Part shown: in pieces, positions 10,179-22,333 of the stretch | Layout of the letters: each line of letters starts with the position of its first letter | Numbering within the stretch: the stretch's first letter is position 1 | NCBI GenBank assembly: GCA_963681505.1 | Contig: OY811987.1 | Location: forward strand, 3,348,124-3,412,123 | From: Eunapius fragilis | Lineage: Eukaryota > Porifera > Demospongiae > Spongillida > Spongillidae | DNA length: 64,000 bases | Direction: 5' to 3' | Program-made: the position numbers and the translations under genes | The notes under the pieces: model-generated | The model's database searches: none | What the model was told of the DNA's origin: nothing | Seen by the model: the letters and a program-made list of their open reading frames with translations, nothing else

Positions 10179-13100
10179 ATGGAGCTGAAAGACAGGCAAG
10201 ACTGGCAGTCCGTCTTAGATAGCACCGACACATTCCTATTTGACTGTGACGGTGAGAAGATTTCAAGGCATAGCTTTTATTTACAGCGGTCACAACAGGT
10301 GTTTTATGGACGGGCAACAGTGATCCAGTGCCAGGAGCACAGGAGGCTATTAGATTTCTTCAGACCCAGGTGTGTGTGTGCTCTTCGAAGCACACACCGA
10401 ATTTTACATTCGCACGCAGCCTTTATGCGCACATATTTGTCTTTGTATACCACGGTCGTAAAAATAAAATATAGAAATATCTGTTCTTGTATATTTATCG
10501 TAATAGCCTTAATCACTACGATTGTAAATTTATTTATTTTTAAATCAAGGGCAAAGCTGTGTATTTTGTTTCAAATAACAGCAGTCAGTCCAGGAAAGAA
10601 TATATCAGCAAGTTTCAAAAACTTGGTTTTGAAGTGAAGGAGGTATGTTATGCAGATGAGGTGATGTGCTGTGATGTCTATTTGTTATTCCCTCACCCCC
10701 TAGGCTGAAATCTTCTGTACGTCTTACGTCACTGCGTACTATTTGAAAAATGTTTTGAATTTTACCCAGAAGGTTTACCTGATTGGCATGGATGGGTTTG
10801 CACAAGAGCTCAACGCAATGGGAGTCTGCTGTTTAGGACCTGGGGTCAGTTACCTGGGTAGCTAACATAAACAGATATGACCTGTCATGGGTACATACAA
10901 CCAGGCGTGGGTATGGATACTTATGACCTGACATGGGTACATACCATCTAATGAGGGTCCTGATGTGGCTACATATCGGCTGATATGGGTGCAATAATCT
11001 GACATGAGTACAAGCTTCTACTCCCAAGTATGCTTTGCAAGAGTGGGCTTGTATGTGCCCTTTGCATGTGATGGGGAGGAGCAAGGGACCACTCGTGCAT
11101 CCATCCTGATACGGGTCTACATGACCTGATATGGGCGCACATGACCTGACACAAGTGCACATGAGTGCACATGACCTGACATGAGTGCACATGATCTGAC
11201 ATGGGTGCACATGACCTGATAGCATTAACAATTCACTTCAGTGTGTTAGAAAACATAGTGACTTAGAAAATTTTGCAATTTGTTCAGCTGATTAGCTTGC
11301 AAATAATATAGCTAAGCTGATTGAGCAATAATATTACAATGCTTAGAACCAATGTTACTTTTACAATTTTAGCAGTACTTGTGTATGCTATTTGACTTTA
11401 ATAGCATTCATGACTACGTGCACCATTATGTCAGCTGGCAGGTCACCATAATGAAGCTGTCTAACAAAGTAATCATGCATGTAGACTGTTTAGTTCTGTC
11501 AACTACCTTAAATGCTTGTCTAGACACCTTATTGAGGCCTCTTATGGGCAATTGAATATTGAGTTAAGGATCAAAGGGAAGCACAGCTTGCTTATGAAAA
11601 TAATATTTGGCATTTCTGTTACAAATCTTATGTGTGTTCCTTTTATATCGTGTAATACGTGAGGCATACAGCATTCAAATTGAGCATGCAATCATACTTC
11701 GTAGGATGTGTATTATATTTTCATGCTTATAACTACATGTACACTGGTTGCTTTACGATTTAGCATGTTCATGAGGAAATCTACTCATCTGTTTCATTGT
11801 TATAATGTTTGTAGCATTTAATTACTGTTATCTTGCCTCAACAGAAGGATCCTGTCACTGGTACATCAAGTGACTGGCTGAAGATGCCTGTTGATCCTGA
11901 GGTAAGGCATCCTAACATTTCTTTAATGGTAGATCAGGAAGCTCACTTCATAATTTTATACCTGGCAATTTTGCCTTTACATGTAGGTAGTTTCAAAAAT
12001 AGACTGTCCTTATTACTGCACTTTCCATTCCCAATGGATTTGCTGCCATTGAATGATCAGTTCCAAATTATTATATGTGAATTCTTTAACCTCAATGGTT
12101 GCACTGGTGACTAATTCTGCCCATCAAATAGTGACAGCATCAGTAATAATGTCTATATGTTACATTCATCGGCAACCATTGTGCCAGATAAGAACAATCG
12201 TAAGCCACGACAAAATTTTGCATAACCAAATACCAACCCACATAAAATTCCTCATTGTGCAGCAAAACATCTATGCTAACATTTGTAGTTAAGTCATGGC
12301 TTTGTTGGGTTAGTGGGCATGCTTTGGTGATCGTTTCTATTGGTGGGCATGGTCACCAGATATCTCTAGGTGGTATGGTGTTCATGTGTAATGTGTTTTT
12401 CTTTCATGTGTGCTTGAATATTGTTTTTAATTTTGCAATTTCGTAAAACTAAATTCCCAAGTAATTAGAATGTCTGGATATCCATATAGATTCAAGGAAT
12501 AGATATAATTTTATTAGCTATTGTTTGTGAGAGTAAACTATCCCTAGGTTGGAGCTGTGGTGGTTGGATTTGATTCCAACTTCAGTTACATGAAATTGAT
12601 CAAAGCAGTTACTTTTCTGAACAAGGCAGATTGTGTGTTTATTGCAACCAATGAAGACACGCGATTGCCAGCAAACAGCGATGTAATCATTCCAGGTAAA
12701 GTACTCGTTTTATTATTTCTAACTGGAATTCATACAGACCTATAATGTATCTTGCACTTGAAACATAAAAGTACTGTTTATTTTACTTTTGAGGTTTAGC
12801 TGAACCTTGTGCACCAAATGTAGCCTAGCTTATTCAGCACACATTCTGCTGTTACTATTCCTTTGTTTTAAAATTGCTAATACCAATGCACATGTGTACA
12901 TTGTATTTCCATGTAGAACTACATGTTATGAATACACTTAATATGTTATGCTTATGTCTGGTAAACTGCTTGTACACGCCTTGTATAGAATTTGCGAATC
13001 ATATTTTAGACAAGGGTGTGTTAATAATGAGTTGTTAATAATGAGTTGTGCTCTCTTCAACTAGGCACAGGTTGCTTTGTAGCGGCTGTGCAGTGTGGAG

Positions 13101-13499
13101 CTGAGAGGGAGCCGATCATCATTGGAAAGCCTAACAAACCAATGTTCATGTGCATCAAGGATACGTGAGTACTAATAGAATTTGGACTGCTAAATTCACC
13201 TTTGGTATATGGTTGCAGTACACATCTTGATCCGGCCAGAACAGTTATGGTCGGAGACAGGTGAGGCCAAAGATACAGTCAATATCTTGCCCAATGAGAA
13301 TATTTACCTGCAACATTGCTGACATTACTCTAGAATGAATACTGATGTTCTGTTTGGCAAGCAGAATGGACTTAAGACCATTCTTACATTCACTGGTATC
13401 ACACAGCAGAGTGAGCTGTCTACAGCACCAGCAGAGTGGATTCCGGATTACTATTGTCAGTCAGTGAGAGATTTGTTAGTCTGCAAAGATACTGTGTAA
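10179..13499 (+). CDS. PGP: HAD phosphatase of the phosphoglycolate/pyridoxal phosphatase type, complete, 9 exons
   Basis: Mg-dependent phosphatase of the C2-cap HAD family (PGP/PDXP), which removes 2-phosphoglycolate and similar by-products or pyridoxal phosphate (family knowledge). Exons: 10179-10251, 10299-10369, 10550-10642, 10704-10844, 11845-11901, 12548-12695, 13065-13164, 13219-13260, 13334-13499; 297 codons including stop, in frame. Catalytic motif I FLFDCDGVLW is split by a 47-bp intron inside the DCDG Gly codon. Motif II is VSNNSSQSR, the motif III lysine is in IIGKPN, and motif IV is VMVGDR-MNTD. Cap-region strings VVVGFDSNFSYMKL and FIATNEDTRLP match PGP/PDXP proteins. The 296-residue length is that of PDXP; residues that would separate PGP from PDXP were not decisive, so the symbol is a best guess. 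Intron 4 carries a ~20-bp minisatellite. Confidence 0.9.
10878..11226. repeat. Minisatellite in phosphatase intron 4
   Basis: Degenerate tandem units of about 20 bp resembling ATGACCTGACATGGGTGCAC, interrupted near 11010-11090. At 11107-11220 the units become regular. It lies wholly in the intron 10845-11844. Confidence 0.75.
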
Positions 13500-16400
13500 C
13501 TGGGTTACCAAGGTGGTGTTTCAATCTGTTTGTTTATATCTTTATTTGTTTGTATTCTGATATACCATACAGATCATGACATAATTATTGGCTTGTAATA
13601 TTATTGGATGGAAAAGTGAACCAATGTATGTCAGGACCATACGCCAACAGAATAGCTAAAATATGGTGTCAGTTTTCTTGCGTTGCAAGTACTCTTGATC
13701 TTCTGGTGAAAAGCTCAATCAGTTGAACCCAGTGCTTGAGTATCGGAATCTGCATTAGCAGTGTTCCGTATAGGATTGATTGAGGATTCATGAATACGGA
13801 CGGATATGGTTAAGAAAACGTAACTCGTCTAGTCAAGTGGCGGGACTGAGATACAGATGGCTTTTATATATGTCGGGATTGGTAGACAACACAATAACCT
13901 ACAGTGTGACATTTGTTCCATGGCACAAAAAGCGGTGTTTCTTTCGAGAAAGAAATTCATACCAGTTCATTGTGCCTAGTCTCAAGATTTTTTGTCACTG
14001 TCTTCTTTCTTCGTGACATATAACTCGAGCTAGGAATGGTTTTGAATAATGAAGGTAGTACCAACTTCTTCAATATATACCCTGAAGGTGTCCTTAGAGG
14101 TCATATAGACAGGTAGAAGAAACTCTGTATTTGTTATTAATACCTAAGACATCACTAACTATTGGCTAGTAGGGGTAACAGCAAGAACACACCAGGCTTC
14201 AATATTTAACACTGCATGCAGGCTTGTGCACGCACAGGTTGCCTTTTTCACACCTGGTGTGAATTAAATTACTGTTATTGAACGTTTTGTCCTACACCTG
14301 GTTGGCAAAATCCAGACAATATAGCCAATAATGAACCCAAGCTGTACAGTTAGAGTGTCACATGTAGACATCCCTGCTAGCTTCACAACACCCCCTTCTC
14401 CATGTTGGGACATATCCCTGCCACTCCAAGGCCATCATTAGAAGCCCTGCTCCAGAGAAGAGGTGGACATTGGCAAAGGTGTCCAGAGGTGGGGGGGTAA
14501 CATATGGTGTTGAGGCAGCGAAAAGGGACCTAGCGCATATTTAGGAAGGAGCATCAAAGTCCAGCGTGCAATAAAAATGTACATGTAAAATTCAGGATCC
14601 TGTAACTCCATAATGGACAGGCTAATTTCCAGTGCGTAAGAAAGAAGTTGTAGAGGACATAGGTGTCTCTTTGAATATGAAATAATTTGAAACTTGAAAA
14701 AATATGCGCTAGGTCCCATATGTTAATTATTTATAATTACAAAAAAGAATAATTGAGCCAGTAGGGAAGGATGTATGTTAATTACTTGTATATGTGGCCC
14801 AACTATGGGTTGCACGCTTTGTTCTTTTAAGGATTGGATTGGTACCATGTCATTATCACCACAGACTGTGAATACAGGTGTTAATACTAGTAGTTGCTTA
14901 CATGTCCTTAGCCCCCCCCCCCCTCCAGACTAGGATGTATGAGGGAGGACGGCTGAGAGACTGCACTGACTAGTGTTTCATGTTGCGATGTTCTAATGTT
15001 CTATCTCTCATCTCATAAACAAAAACTCATGAAACTAAAAGTAATAAACCATTCTCTAGGAGAAAATGTTGGGGGCATAGGATTGAAAGACAATGGTGGT
15101 GCAAAAAGCAAGGAAACAAGGTAATTGACGGAAGTGGGACCAGGAAAATGATATCACATGATTATGCACTATAGGCCTATTTAATTTTCCCAGTTCCATT
15201 TCCGTCAATCACCTTGTTTCTTGCTTTTTTATGCCACAGACTTTCTCATAGAGAATGTTTTATTTACTTGTATCAGCGTACCATATATGGTGGCCTGGAA
15301 CAGCTAGTACAGGCTATAGTTAGCTACAGCATGCATTAATCCTGGCCTGGTTTTACAGTTGGAACCGCATCAGGATAAAAGAACTTACTATTAAACACGT
15401 AGAACATGCAGATATTACATCAACAAAACAAATGTATGGGGACGTAACAACAGAGCTCTAGAATTAATTAGCAGATGGTAATAGCTTTCTGCTGCAACAT
15501 GTAATTGAAATCGTCACATGTACCATAAATTGACAGAAAATTTCGTAACGTGAATTGGCTGTGCCTGCGAACGAGGTTAAATTCTACCACGTGTACAACG
15601 TTATGGTGAGCGAGTTGGGTGTTTGTTGCTATTAGTCGATAACTATACCAAATTTTGGTGTAATGCAGTAGTGATTCCATAATCTTAGCACGCCCAGCAT
15701 AATAATTGGAGGGTGGCACAGCAAACTGCTTTAGCTTGGCTTATATAAGCAAAGGAGCACGTGGTGCTTGCATGTACTGATGCAATAGGCATTTTTAAAT
15801 GCTCCTCTTGTAAATTTACAACTGCACGGTGTGGGTGGGGGAGGGAGGAGGGCCGTGGATGAAAAGAGGGGAATAATTGGAAACGGTATATACATTTACG
15901 TGACGTGACGTCACGTTCCGTTACGTGACCGTGCTTCGCATCGAACCTTCTTGTGTGAACCGTTGAGCAACTTTCCGTAAAGAGCTTCTTTCGTGTAGTT
16001 TAACCTATAAATGTGTGAGGATAGCCCCTTTGACACCAACAAATCGTATAGTTATTCTTTTTACTGTTGCCAGCAAGTGATCGTACTTAGTAGCTGCCAC
16101 CTGAACGGGTAGTGGTTGTGTAATTTTCCTGGACACAGGAAACATTATAAATCCATTTTGGGAGTTCCCATATAGATTACGTAGTTGGTAGTGTGGCGTA
16201 GTAACGTTCTGGAGTCCCTACGAAGGGTTCTGGCATTGTAAATCGTAAATATGTCATATAATGATATCCAAAAAACGTACTTTTTGTGTACTTTTCCCTG
16301 AAAAGTGATCAGGGTTCTAGAATATTTGAGGAATCAGAGATGCATATTGAGTGGCGTGATCAAAATTTCTTATGTGTTGTAGGAGCAAATGGCTCGCAAG

Positions 16401-16731
16401 TTCGTTTGGATCAAAGCTCAGATAATCCGTGTTGAATGAAATTGCTCCACAAATGCCTCTTCTTATTGTTAAACGTATTTTTACCTTTTGGATAACCGGA
16501 TAGGGCACAAGTTTCTCAAATGTACCGACTATTTTTACGGCAAAGCTCACAAAAGTGCCCTGGCCAGGGTACATAATTTACGGAATCGTGAAATGCAGAT
16601 GAATCCCGTAATCTTTACCGTTTCCAATCCCTGTATTCTATTATCTATGTTGCTATGAAGGGGTGTATCCAAACTATTTAAAAGATAACGTCATTTTGAT
16701 ATTTCATTATAACCCCCCCTTCCTCCCACCA
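13500..16731. other. Intergenic, no gene seen
   Basis: Between the phosphatase stop and the Gypsy element. Only a foldback MITE (15050-15260) and a palindromic ACGT-rich stretch (about 15898-15930, containing TGACGTCA, a CRE-type motif) stand out. At 14508-14550 a short GGCAGCGAAAAGGGAC string recurs at 57738, an isolated shared repeat. Confidence 0.5.
15050..15260. mobile_element. Foldback MITE, CATTCTCT family, copy 1
   Basis: The left arm (about 15050-15150) and right arm (about 15175-15260) are inverted copies: AAGCAAGGAAACAAGGTAAT pairs with the region at 15207-15228, and CATTCTCT with AGAGAATG at the two ends. No coding potential. It shares ends and arm sequence with the element at 20967-21216. 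Confidence 0.75.
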
Positions 16732-17161
16732 TGTTTCTCGACCGCCCTGCGCTGTGAGGTTGGCCAGTGGTTAGATGAAATCAGATATATATTCACCGCA
16801 TGTCCACACAAAAATATATCTCAGTACTCTGCATGTGACCACCCGTCTAGCCCCCCTCCCCCCCCCCATGTATGTACCATAAACTTCCTCCCTTTAAATC
16901 TAGTGATGACACTACAGTTTCACAAAGTCCCTAAACCGGTCTGGTTCTTGAACAACCGGCCACTACGTATGGCCCGAGGCTGTGGTTGATGGGCCAACTG
17001 GCTGACTGCTGGCTTGGATACTCTCCTTCGCTTAGTGGTCGAGATAGGGGTAATTCCCTAGAGTTGCTGCTTAACGCTGACCCAGCTACTACACGTGGAC
17101 TGTTAGGGGCCTGCAGCCCCAATTGAAAGTCCTTGGGTGTTCTGGGTGTGCCTCCTGTCGG

Positions 17162-17951
17162 TCATCGATTGTATCCTCCTCCCACTGGGTACTCTGGCAC
17201 ATGACTTGAGGGCTTCATGAACTTCTTGTTTCGATGGAGCAGTTGTCCCTCCACGTGCACTGTATTTGAATGCTCAGTTAACTGGTCCATGCATTGACCT
17301 CTCAGCCACTTGGTTTTACTAGCCCGTAAATCCTGTACCAGTACAGGTTCCCCATACTGTAAAGGTGGCAACCTGTGGCCCTTCCTGCCTTGCTGTGCCT
17401 GAATCTGCCTCTGTCTTCCAGTCTTCTTCTCCCGCATTTCTATCTGGGGCTCCTGTTTGAGTTTGGAACTGCTTGTTGGCACTGCTCCTCGAGTTCTCCT
17501 AGCGAACAAATGCTGGCATGGACTTGTTAATGTTGCGCCATTCAAGCAGAGCTAAGTATGGATCTGAACTCCTCTTGAAGGTTCGCTTGGCAATTTTGAC
17601 AGCCGCTTCTGCCTTGCCATTTGACCTGTTGTGGTAAGGTGATGAGGCAGTGTGCTGGAATTCCCATGACTTTGCGAAGGTCTAAAATTCAGATGACATG
17701 AACTGTGGCCCTCCATCTGTCTGAACGACTAAGGGAATCCCGTGCCTTGAGAACTGCTGTTTAGCAGCTTGGACTACAGTGAAGGCTAGGGTGTTTGACA
17801 GGTTGGAAACCTCAAAGAAATAATCAACTATTATCAGGTATTCTCTTCCTTTACATCGGAACAAGTCCATACCAACTTTTCTCCAGTCAGTGTTTGGGTA
17901 TTGCATGCACTCGATATTCCTCTTTGGGTTGTGCAATGCCCTCCTCCTCAT
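17162..17951 (-). pseudogene. Gypsy integrase core and tail remnant
   Basis: 17951-17682 reads DWRKVGMDLFRCKGREYLII, VDYFFEVSNL, then QQFSRHGIPLVVQTDGGPQF. These hold the first two Asp of the DDE triad (GMDLF, TDGGPQF) of retroviral-type integrases. A stop follows the core at 17682; 17545-17162 continues the C-terminal part (GEPVLVQDLRASKTKWLRG, a GPY/F-like barrel) in another frame. Non-functional. Confidence 0.8.
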
Positions 17952-18537
17952 AGGCTCAACACTGTGCCATCACGGAAGTGATGTCTTTGGTTTGGCCAGT
18001 ACAAAGCATCTCATATCGGCCGCAAAGTTGACTCAACCCATGTAGCTAGCATGCAGATGGGTTAAACAGTCAGCCCTCATCGATTCAGGTACCGCTGCCT
18101 GAACACCTTTGTAGATAAAGCCATCCTGCACTGTTAGAGTCTCACGAAAGTTCCAGTACTTCCTGACCAAAATGGGCACCTCTTGAATGGTGGTGGGCCA
18201 CCCTTGCGTAATAATCTGCATTAAGGTTTTCTGTTCTAGATCTACCATTGGATCTCCACCAGCCTTTGATCTCTCACCTGCAGAAATTCATGTTCATCAA
18301 TAATCTCACAACTCCTGTGCTTCCTGTTCTGCCATTGTCAGTTGAAATACTTCCTTTCTGGTCAGCTCCTCAGTCTTTGGGACCTCTGCTGGCAGTCGGG
18401 ACAGGGTGTCAGCGATCACCTGTTGCTCTCCTGGGCAGTACTTTATGTCCAGGTCATACCGCTGTAGGGACAGCAACATACACTGCAGTCGTCTGGGAGC
18501 TACCAGGATAGATTTTTTTGCAATAACCTCCAGTGGC

Positions 18538-19610
18538 TTATGATCTGTTTCGACCCGAGTCTTCTTCCTGTAAATGTATTAGTTGAACTTCCAACACGCA
18601 AACACGATGGCCAAACACTCTCAATGGCCACACAGTTCTTTCACTCTTCGACAGGGACCTTGATGCTGGGGCAATGGGTCGTCCCTCTTGGAGCAGGGTT
18701 GCCCCCAGCCCCTTGGTGCTTGTGTCACACTGGATGACCAATGGTTTTGCCTCATCATAAAAGGTCAAGGTTTGGTCGGTACTGATGAGACTCTTCACTT
18801 CTTCAAACGCTGCCCGCTCAGTAGGTCCTCAATGGGGCTGGGTTGGGCTTCACACCATAGACTTTGGAGATTTGGTGGCCAATGTAGTAGCTCAGGCATG
18901 TGTAGACGCAGCTTCTGCTTGTTGAACTTGATACTGCACTGTCGAGCGCCTCTCAGGAAGTACCTGTACCAGATCCTCATCATGCTTGCGACATGCCTCA
19001 TCATGCTTGCGACATGCCTCCTCTTCTCGCTCATCGGTCCCATACACTAGAACATTGTCAGCCACGACAGCCACACCGTCAATACCATGCAAGGCCGCCT
19101 GCAACCTGCGCTGGAAGCTGAAGAGATGCCAAGATGTAGTCTTAGCCACCTTTAACGGCCTCGTGGTCTTCAAAAAGTGGTCAAGAAACTACTGCATTCA
19201 GTCAACTTGATGTGCATGAACCCATCTTTCACATCGAGCAGGCTGAAAACCTTGGCTTTGTTCAGAGTGGGTAGCACGTCATCTAGAGTCAGCATGTGGA
19301 AATGATTCCTTTCGATAGCAGCGTTGAGTCCCGAGGATCTGAACATACTCTGACTTGAACCTTGTCAGGCACTGACTGCCGTCAGGTTACTGATCCATGG
19401 TGTTGGGGTGTCTACCTTTGCAATTAGACCCTCTTTCTCCATAGCTTGTAGTTTCTCAGTTACTGCTTTTCGCATCACATGTGGGATCTTTCTGGGTTCA
19501 TTCTGTACTGGAGGGATGGACTGGTCCACTATAATGTCGTATTCTTCTTGAAGGCAGCCGATATCTCTAAAGACATCCTTGTAATCCCTCAACAGAACTT
19601 CCTTGGACAT
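18538..19610 (-). pseudogene. Gypsy reverse transcriptase and RNase H remnant
   Basis: 19610-19365 gives the RT start (EEYDIIVDQSIPPVQNEPRK, EKEGLIAKVDTPTPW). 19173 down to 18892 holds SFQRRLQAALHGIDG and VAVVADNVLVYG, where the usual ADD catalytic pair reads ADN. 18798-18538 gives RNase H (PLVIQCDTSTKGLGATLLQE). Frames change several times and a 21-bp tandem duplication at about 18978-19020 repeats ACRKHDE. The element cannot be active. Confidence 0.8.
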
Positions 19611-19663
19611 ATTCTGTGCAGCCTCTGCAAGGCAGACAGACTTGGTTTCGTATGACAGTAGGC

Positions 19664-20250
19664 TCAGGCTGATACAGGATCGAGTGACAGCGAAGTGTGG
19701 TGTTTGGTTTCCAGCACCTCAAAGTCTAACCACGTCAACTCTTTCTGCTGGTTGTACATCTGCGTCTGCCATTGCCCCATGGATCTCCTCACGGTGCCAT
19801 CGTACATTGTAAGTGTCTTCTGCAAACCTGGGATACCGAGTCTGCAGTAGTCAGATGCTGTCAACATGTTGCACGAGGCCGCGGTGTCAAGCTGACAGAC
19901 GATAGTCTGGTTTCCACCCTTGACCCTAAAGGGCACTTTCGCAAGAAGCTTTTTTTACCCACTTTCTCCACAGAAATCAAGCACACATAGTCGTCGTCAG
20001 AATCAGACTGAGTCATATCCTCTGCCACTAGATGTGTGGGGCGGCCCGATGAGCACATCCTCGCAAATGGTTAGGACCATTACATTTGGCACACTTCTTT
20101 CCGTAGGCTGGACACTACTGAGGTCGGTGCGATAGTCCACATCTAGAGCATACTCTGTCTCCTCATCCCTGCCTGGCACCCTGATTATAACCCCGTTTGG
20201 TTGGGTTCTCTCTCTTAAAGCCCTCTTGTTGCAACCTTCTCTCTTCACAG
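19664..20250 (-). pseudogene. Gypsy gag-end and aspartic protease remnant
   Basis: 19936-19664 reads CQLDTAASCNMLT, an aspartic protease active-site context in which the usual DTGA is DTAA. Upstream, 20248-20003 reads VDYRTDLSSVQPTER, with frame breaks between the pieces. No zinc knuckle was recognised. Confidence 0.65.
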
Positions 20251-20626
20251 TCTTTCACTCCGAGCTCTTTCACTCCAAGTGCGGCCACACTTTCCTCGCT
20301 TTCATTAGGTTTTGTTGCTGTTAAGAGTTGCAAGTCGCAGGTGCCACCACCTTAAAGCTATTGGAATCCTCACCCTCCTCGAATCGCATTGTCTCGTACA
20401 TCTGGTCGTGGAGATCGCCTTCCCAAATAGGCTCTGGTGCCAAATACTTTACCATTCGCGCATAACTTTCATGGTATCACTTTCTTACCAGTAGAATCCC
20501 ACTTCTGACACCATGTTTCTCAACCACTCTGCACTGTAAGATTGGCCAGTGGTTAGATGAAATCAGATATATATTCACCATGTGTCCACACCACAAAAAT
20601 ATATCTCAGTACTATGCACGTGATCA

Positions 20627-22333
20627 AAATAGTTTGATTATGTCCTAGGATAAGAGGTATTGCTGGCTAAAATTTCTGGTAGCATAATGTCACATGACAA
20701 TGCTTCAAATTGTAATGGAGGGCTATTCAGAACTTGCGATTTGTCAGGTTATTAGTGCTGCTCAGGCAGGTTGAGTTAGTTAGTTTCGCGAGTGCTAGTT
20801 AATTGCAGTCAAGCACTTTCTAAGAGAAATAGACGTCTTCCAAACGTAAAGTCCCTCATTCCCAGCCCAGTTGTTATATGTCTCTGACCACTGCTGCACC
20901 AATTTAGGCAACTCCAGTAATGCAGCCTCAGGCCAGTGCATTGCAATGTATACAAGTAAAGAAAAACATTCTCTAATGAGAAAGTTATTGGGATATAGTA
21001 ATTGAAGGCAAAGGTGGTGTAGAAAGAAAGGGAACAAGGTTTTGGGAAAAGAAAAATTGAGACAAAAATCCTATATTTAGCACGTGTAAATATAACAGAA
21101 CCAAAAGAAGTGCTAAATATAGGATTTTTCTTTTCCCAAATCCTTGTTCCCTTCCTTTTTACACCACCTTTCACTTCAATTCCTATATCCCACTAATTTT
21201 CTCGTTAGAGAATGTTTGTCTTTACAATGTACTTGTTTCCTCTATTAATTTTAACTTATTGTCGAGATACGAGCTTCATAGAGGCAAAAGTGTCAGCAGT
21301 GCAAGCTTCTAAGCGGCAGTGCTTTGAACAGAATTCTGACGAGGTATGAGCTACAGACTTCCACTTTTTTTTTCACGATCTGTTCTGTAGCTGTCACGAG
21401 CAGACGCCAGCTTTTTTTCAGGATCGGCATTATACCGAACATGGGAGGATTCTAACTTGTCGTCTCGATTTTGGAGGTATTCCTCTCGTCATTCAGCTCT
21501 CCTCTTTTGTTGACGTGAAAGCAGTTTGACAAAAACAAATTCACTAGCCAAAAGTGATGAACTAAATTGCGATCAAATGAAATCCCACCTGTTCATAACA
21601 CTGCACAATTCTAATTTACGTGAATGTTGCCATGGGAACGCTTTAATATAGCATTCCATATTATGTGATGATTACGTATATCAGTTTCATGCTTTTTTCA
21701 TATATCTGATATCTGAAGATGTCCTAGGAGATTCTAAAGCGATTCGTATAAAATGATATTCACGACCTGGGTCAATTCCTATATAGGAACTACTAACGTA
21801 GTTCCTGATCTGTTCTTCTACTTGCTTAAGATGGTTGCATTTAACTTAAGCACTTGTCTTCTTAGCTTCGAGCTGTCAATGCCTTTCTTCTACACTTTAA
21901 AGACATGCAAGGACCACATATGCATGAGTTCAATGGCAAAATAGCGTTGTCTTTATAATTTTCACCTTAGATTGTTTAAACCATTTATGTATTGAACTGC
22001 TTTATCTGGGCTGGGAAGTGCCCTCTCTGCATAATACAGATACCATTAAGCCTAGCCACATACTGAAATATGTTAGTTGTTCCTAATACAATCAGAGATA
22101 TGTACATGTATATCATAACTGAACTGTAAGAAACTTTTTGTTGTTTCAATCAATTTTAGTTGTAGAAGCGCTGTGTAATCTGTAATCAAAGGTCATAGAC
22201 CCCAACCCAAACCTGATAATGTAGATAGATATCAGAGGTGTTATTATTTTGTAATGCAGATATGTCTGCCAGTGCATGGATACATTGGTGTTCATGAGCC
22301 TAAGCAATGATATTTAATATTTGCTATTTCCAG
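20627..22333. other. Intergenic before UTP25, first exon or exons not found
   Basis: Holds the second CATTCTCT foldback (20967-21216). The N-terminal exon(s) of UTP25 (a basic MGKR-type start in the family) should lie here or further upstream. I could not choose one with confidence. Confidence 0.45.
20967..21216. mobile_element. Foldback MITE, CATTCTCT family, copy 2
   Basis: Long inverted arms: CATTCTCTAATGAGAAAG at 20967 pairs with the stretch ending AGAGAATG at 21216; GGTGGTGTAGAAAG pairs with TTTTTACACCACC; GTGCTAAATATAGGATTTT pairs with its inverse near 21071. No coding potential. Its ends match those of the element at 15050-15260. Confidence 0.8.

Larger units (their letters stand above)
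16732..20626 (-). mobile_element. Ty3/Gypsy LTR retrotransposon, decayed, with ~110-bp LTRs
   Basis: Direct repeats 16732-16841 and 20514-20626 (about 90% alike by eye, each TG...CA) act as LTRs. Inside the 5' LTR (right end, - strand element), 20495-20513 is a 19-nt primer-binding site complementary to a tRNA 3' end of tRNA-Leu(CAA) type ending in CCA. Inside the 3' LTR, 16842-16868 is pyrimidine-rich on +, so purine-rich on the element strand, fitting a polypurine tract. Protease, RT, RNase H and integrase remnants lie between in the usual order. No clear target duplication was found. LTRs this short are unusual for Gypsy elements. Confidence 0.85.

Noticed and set aside
10833-11231. 132-codon - strand Cys/His-rich ORF that looks like a zinc protein
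   Set aside because: It is a translation of the ~20-bp intronic minisatellite; the Cys and His spacing follows the repeat period.
16727-20631. Target-site duplication for the Gypsy element
   Set aside because: Left flank CACCA and right flank AAATA do not match; the borders may be a few bases off or the duplication has decayed.
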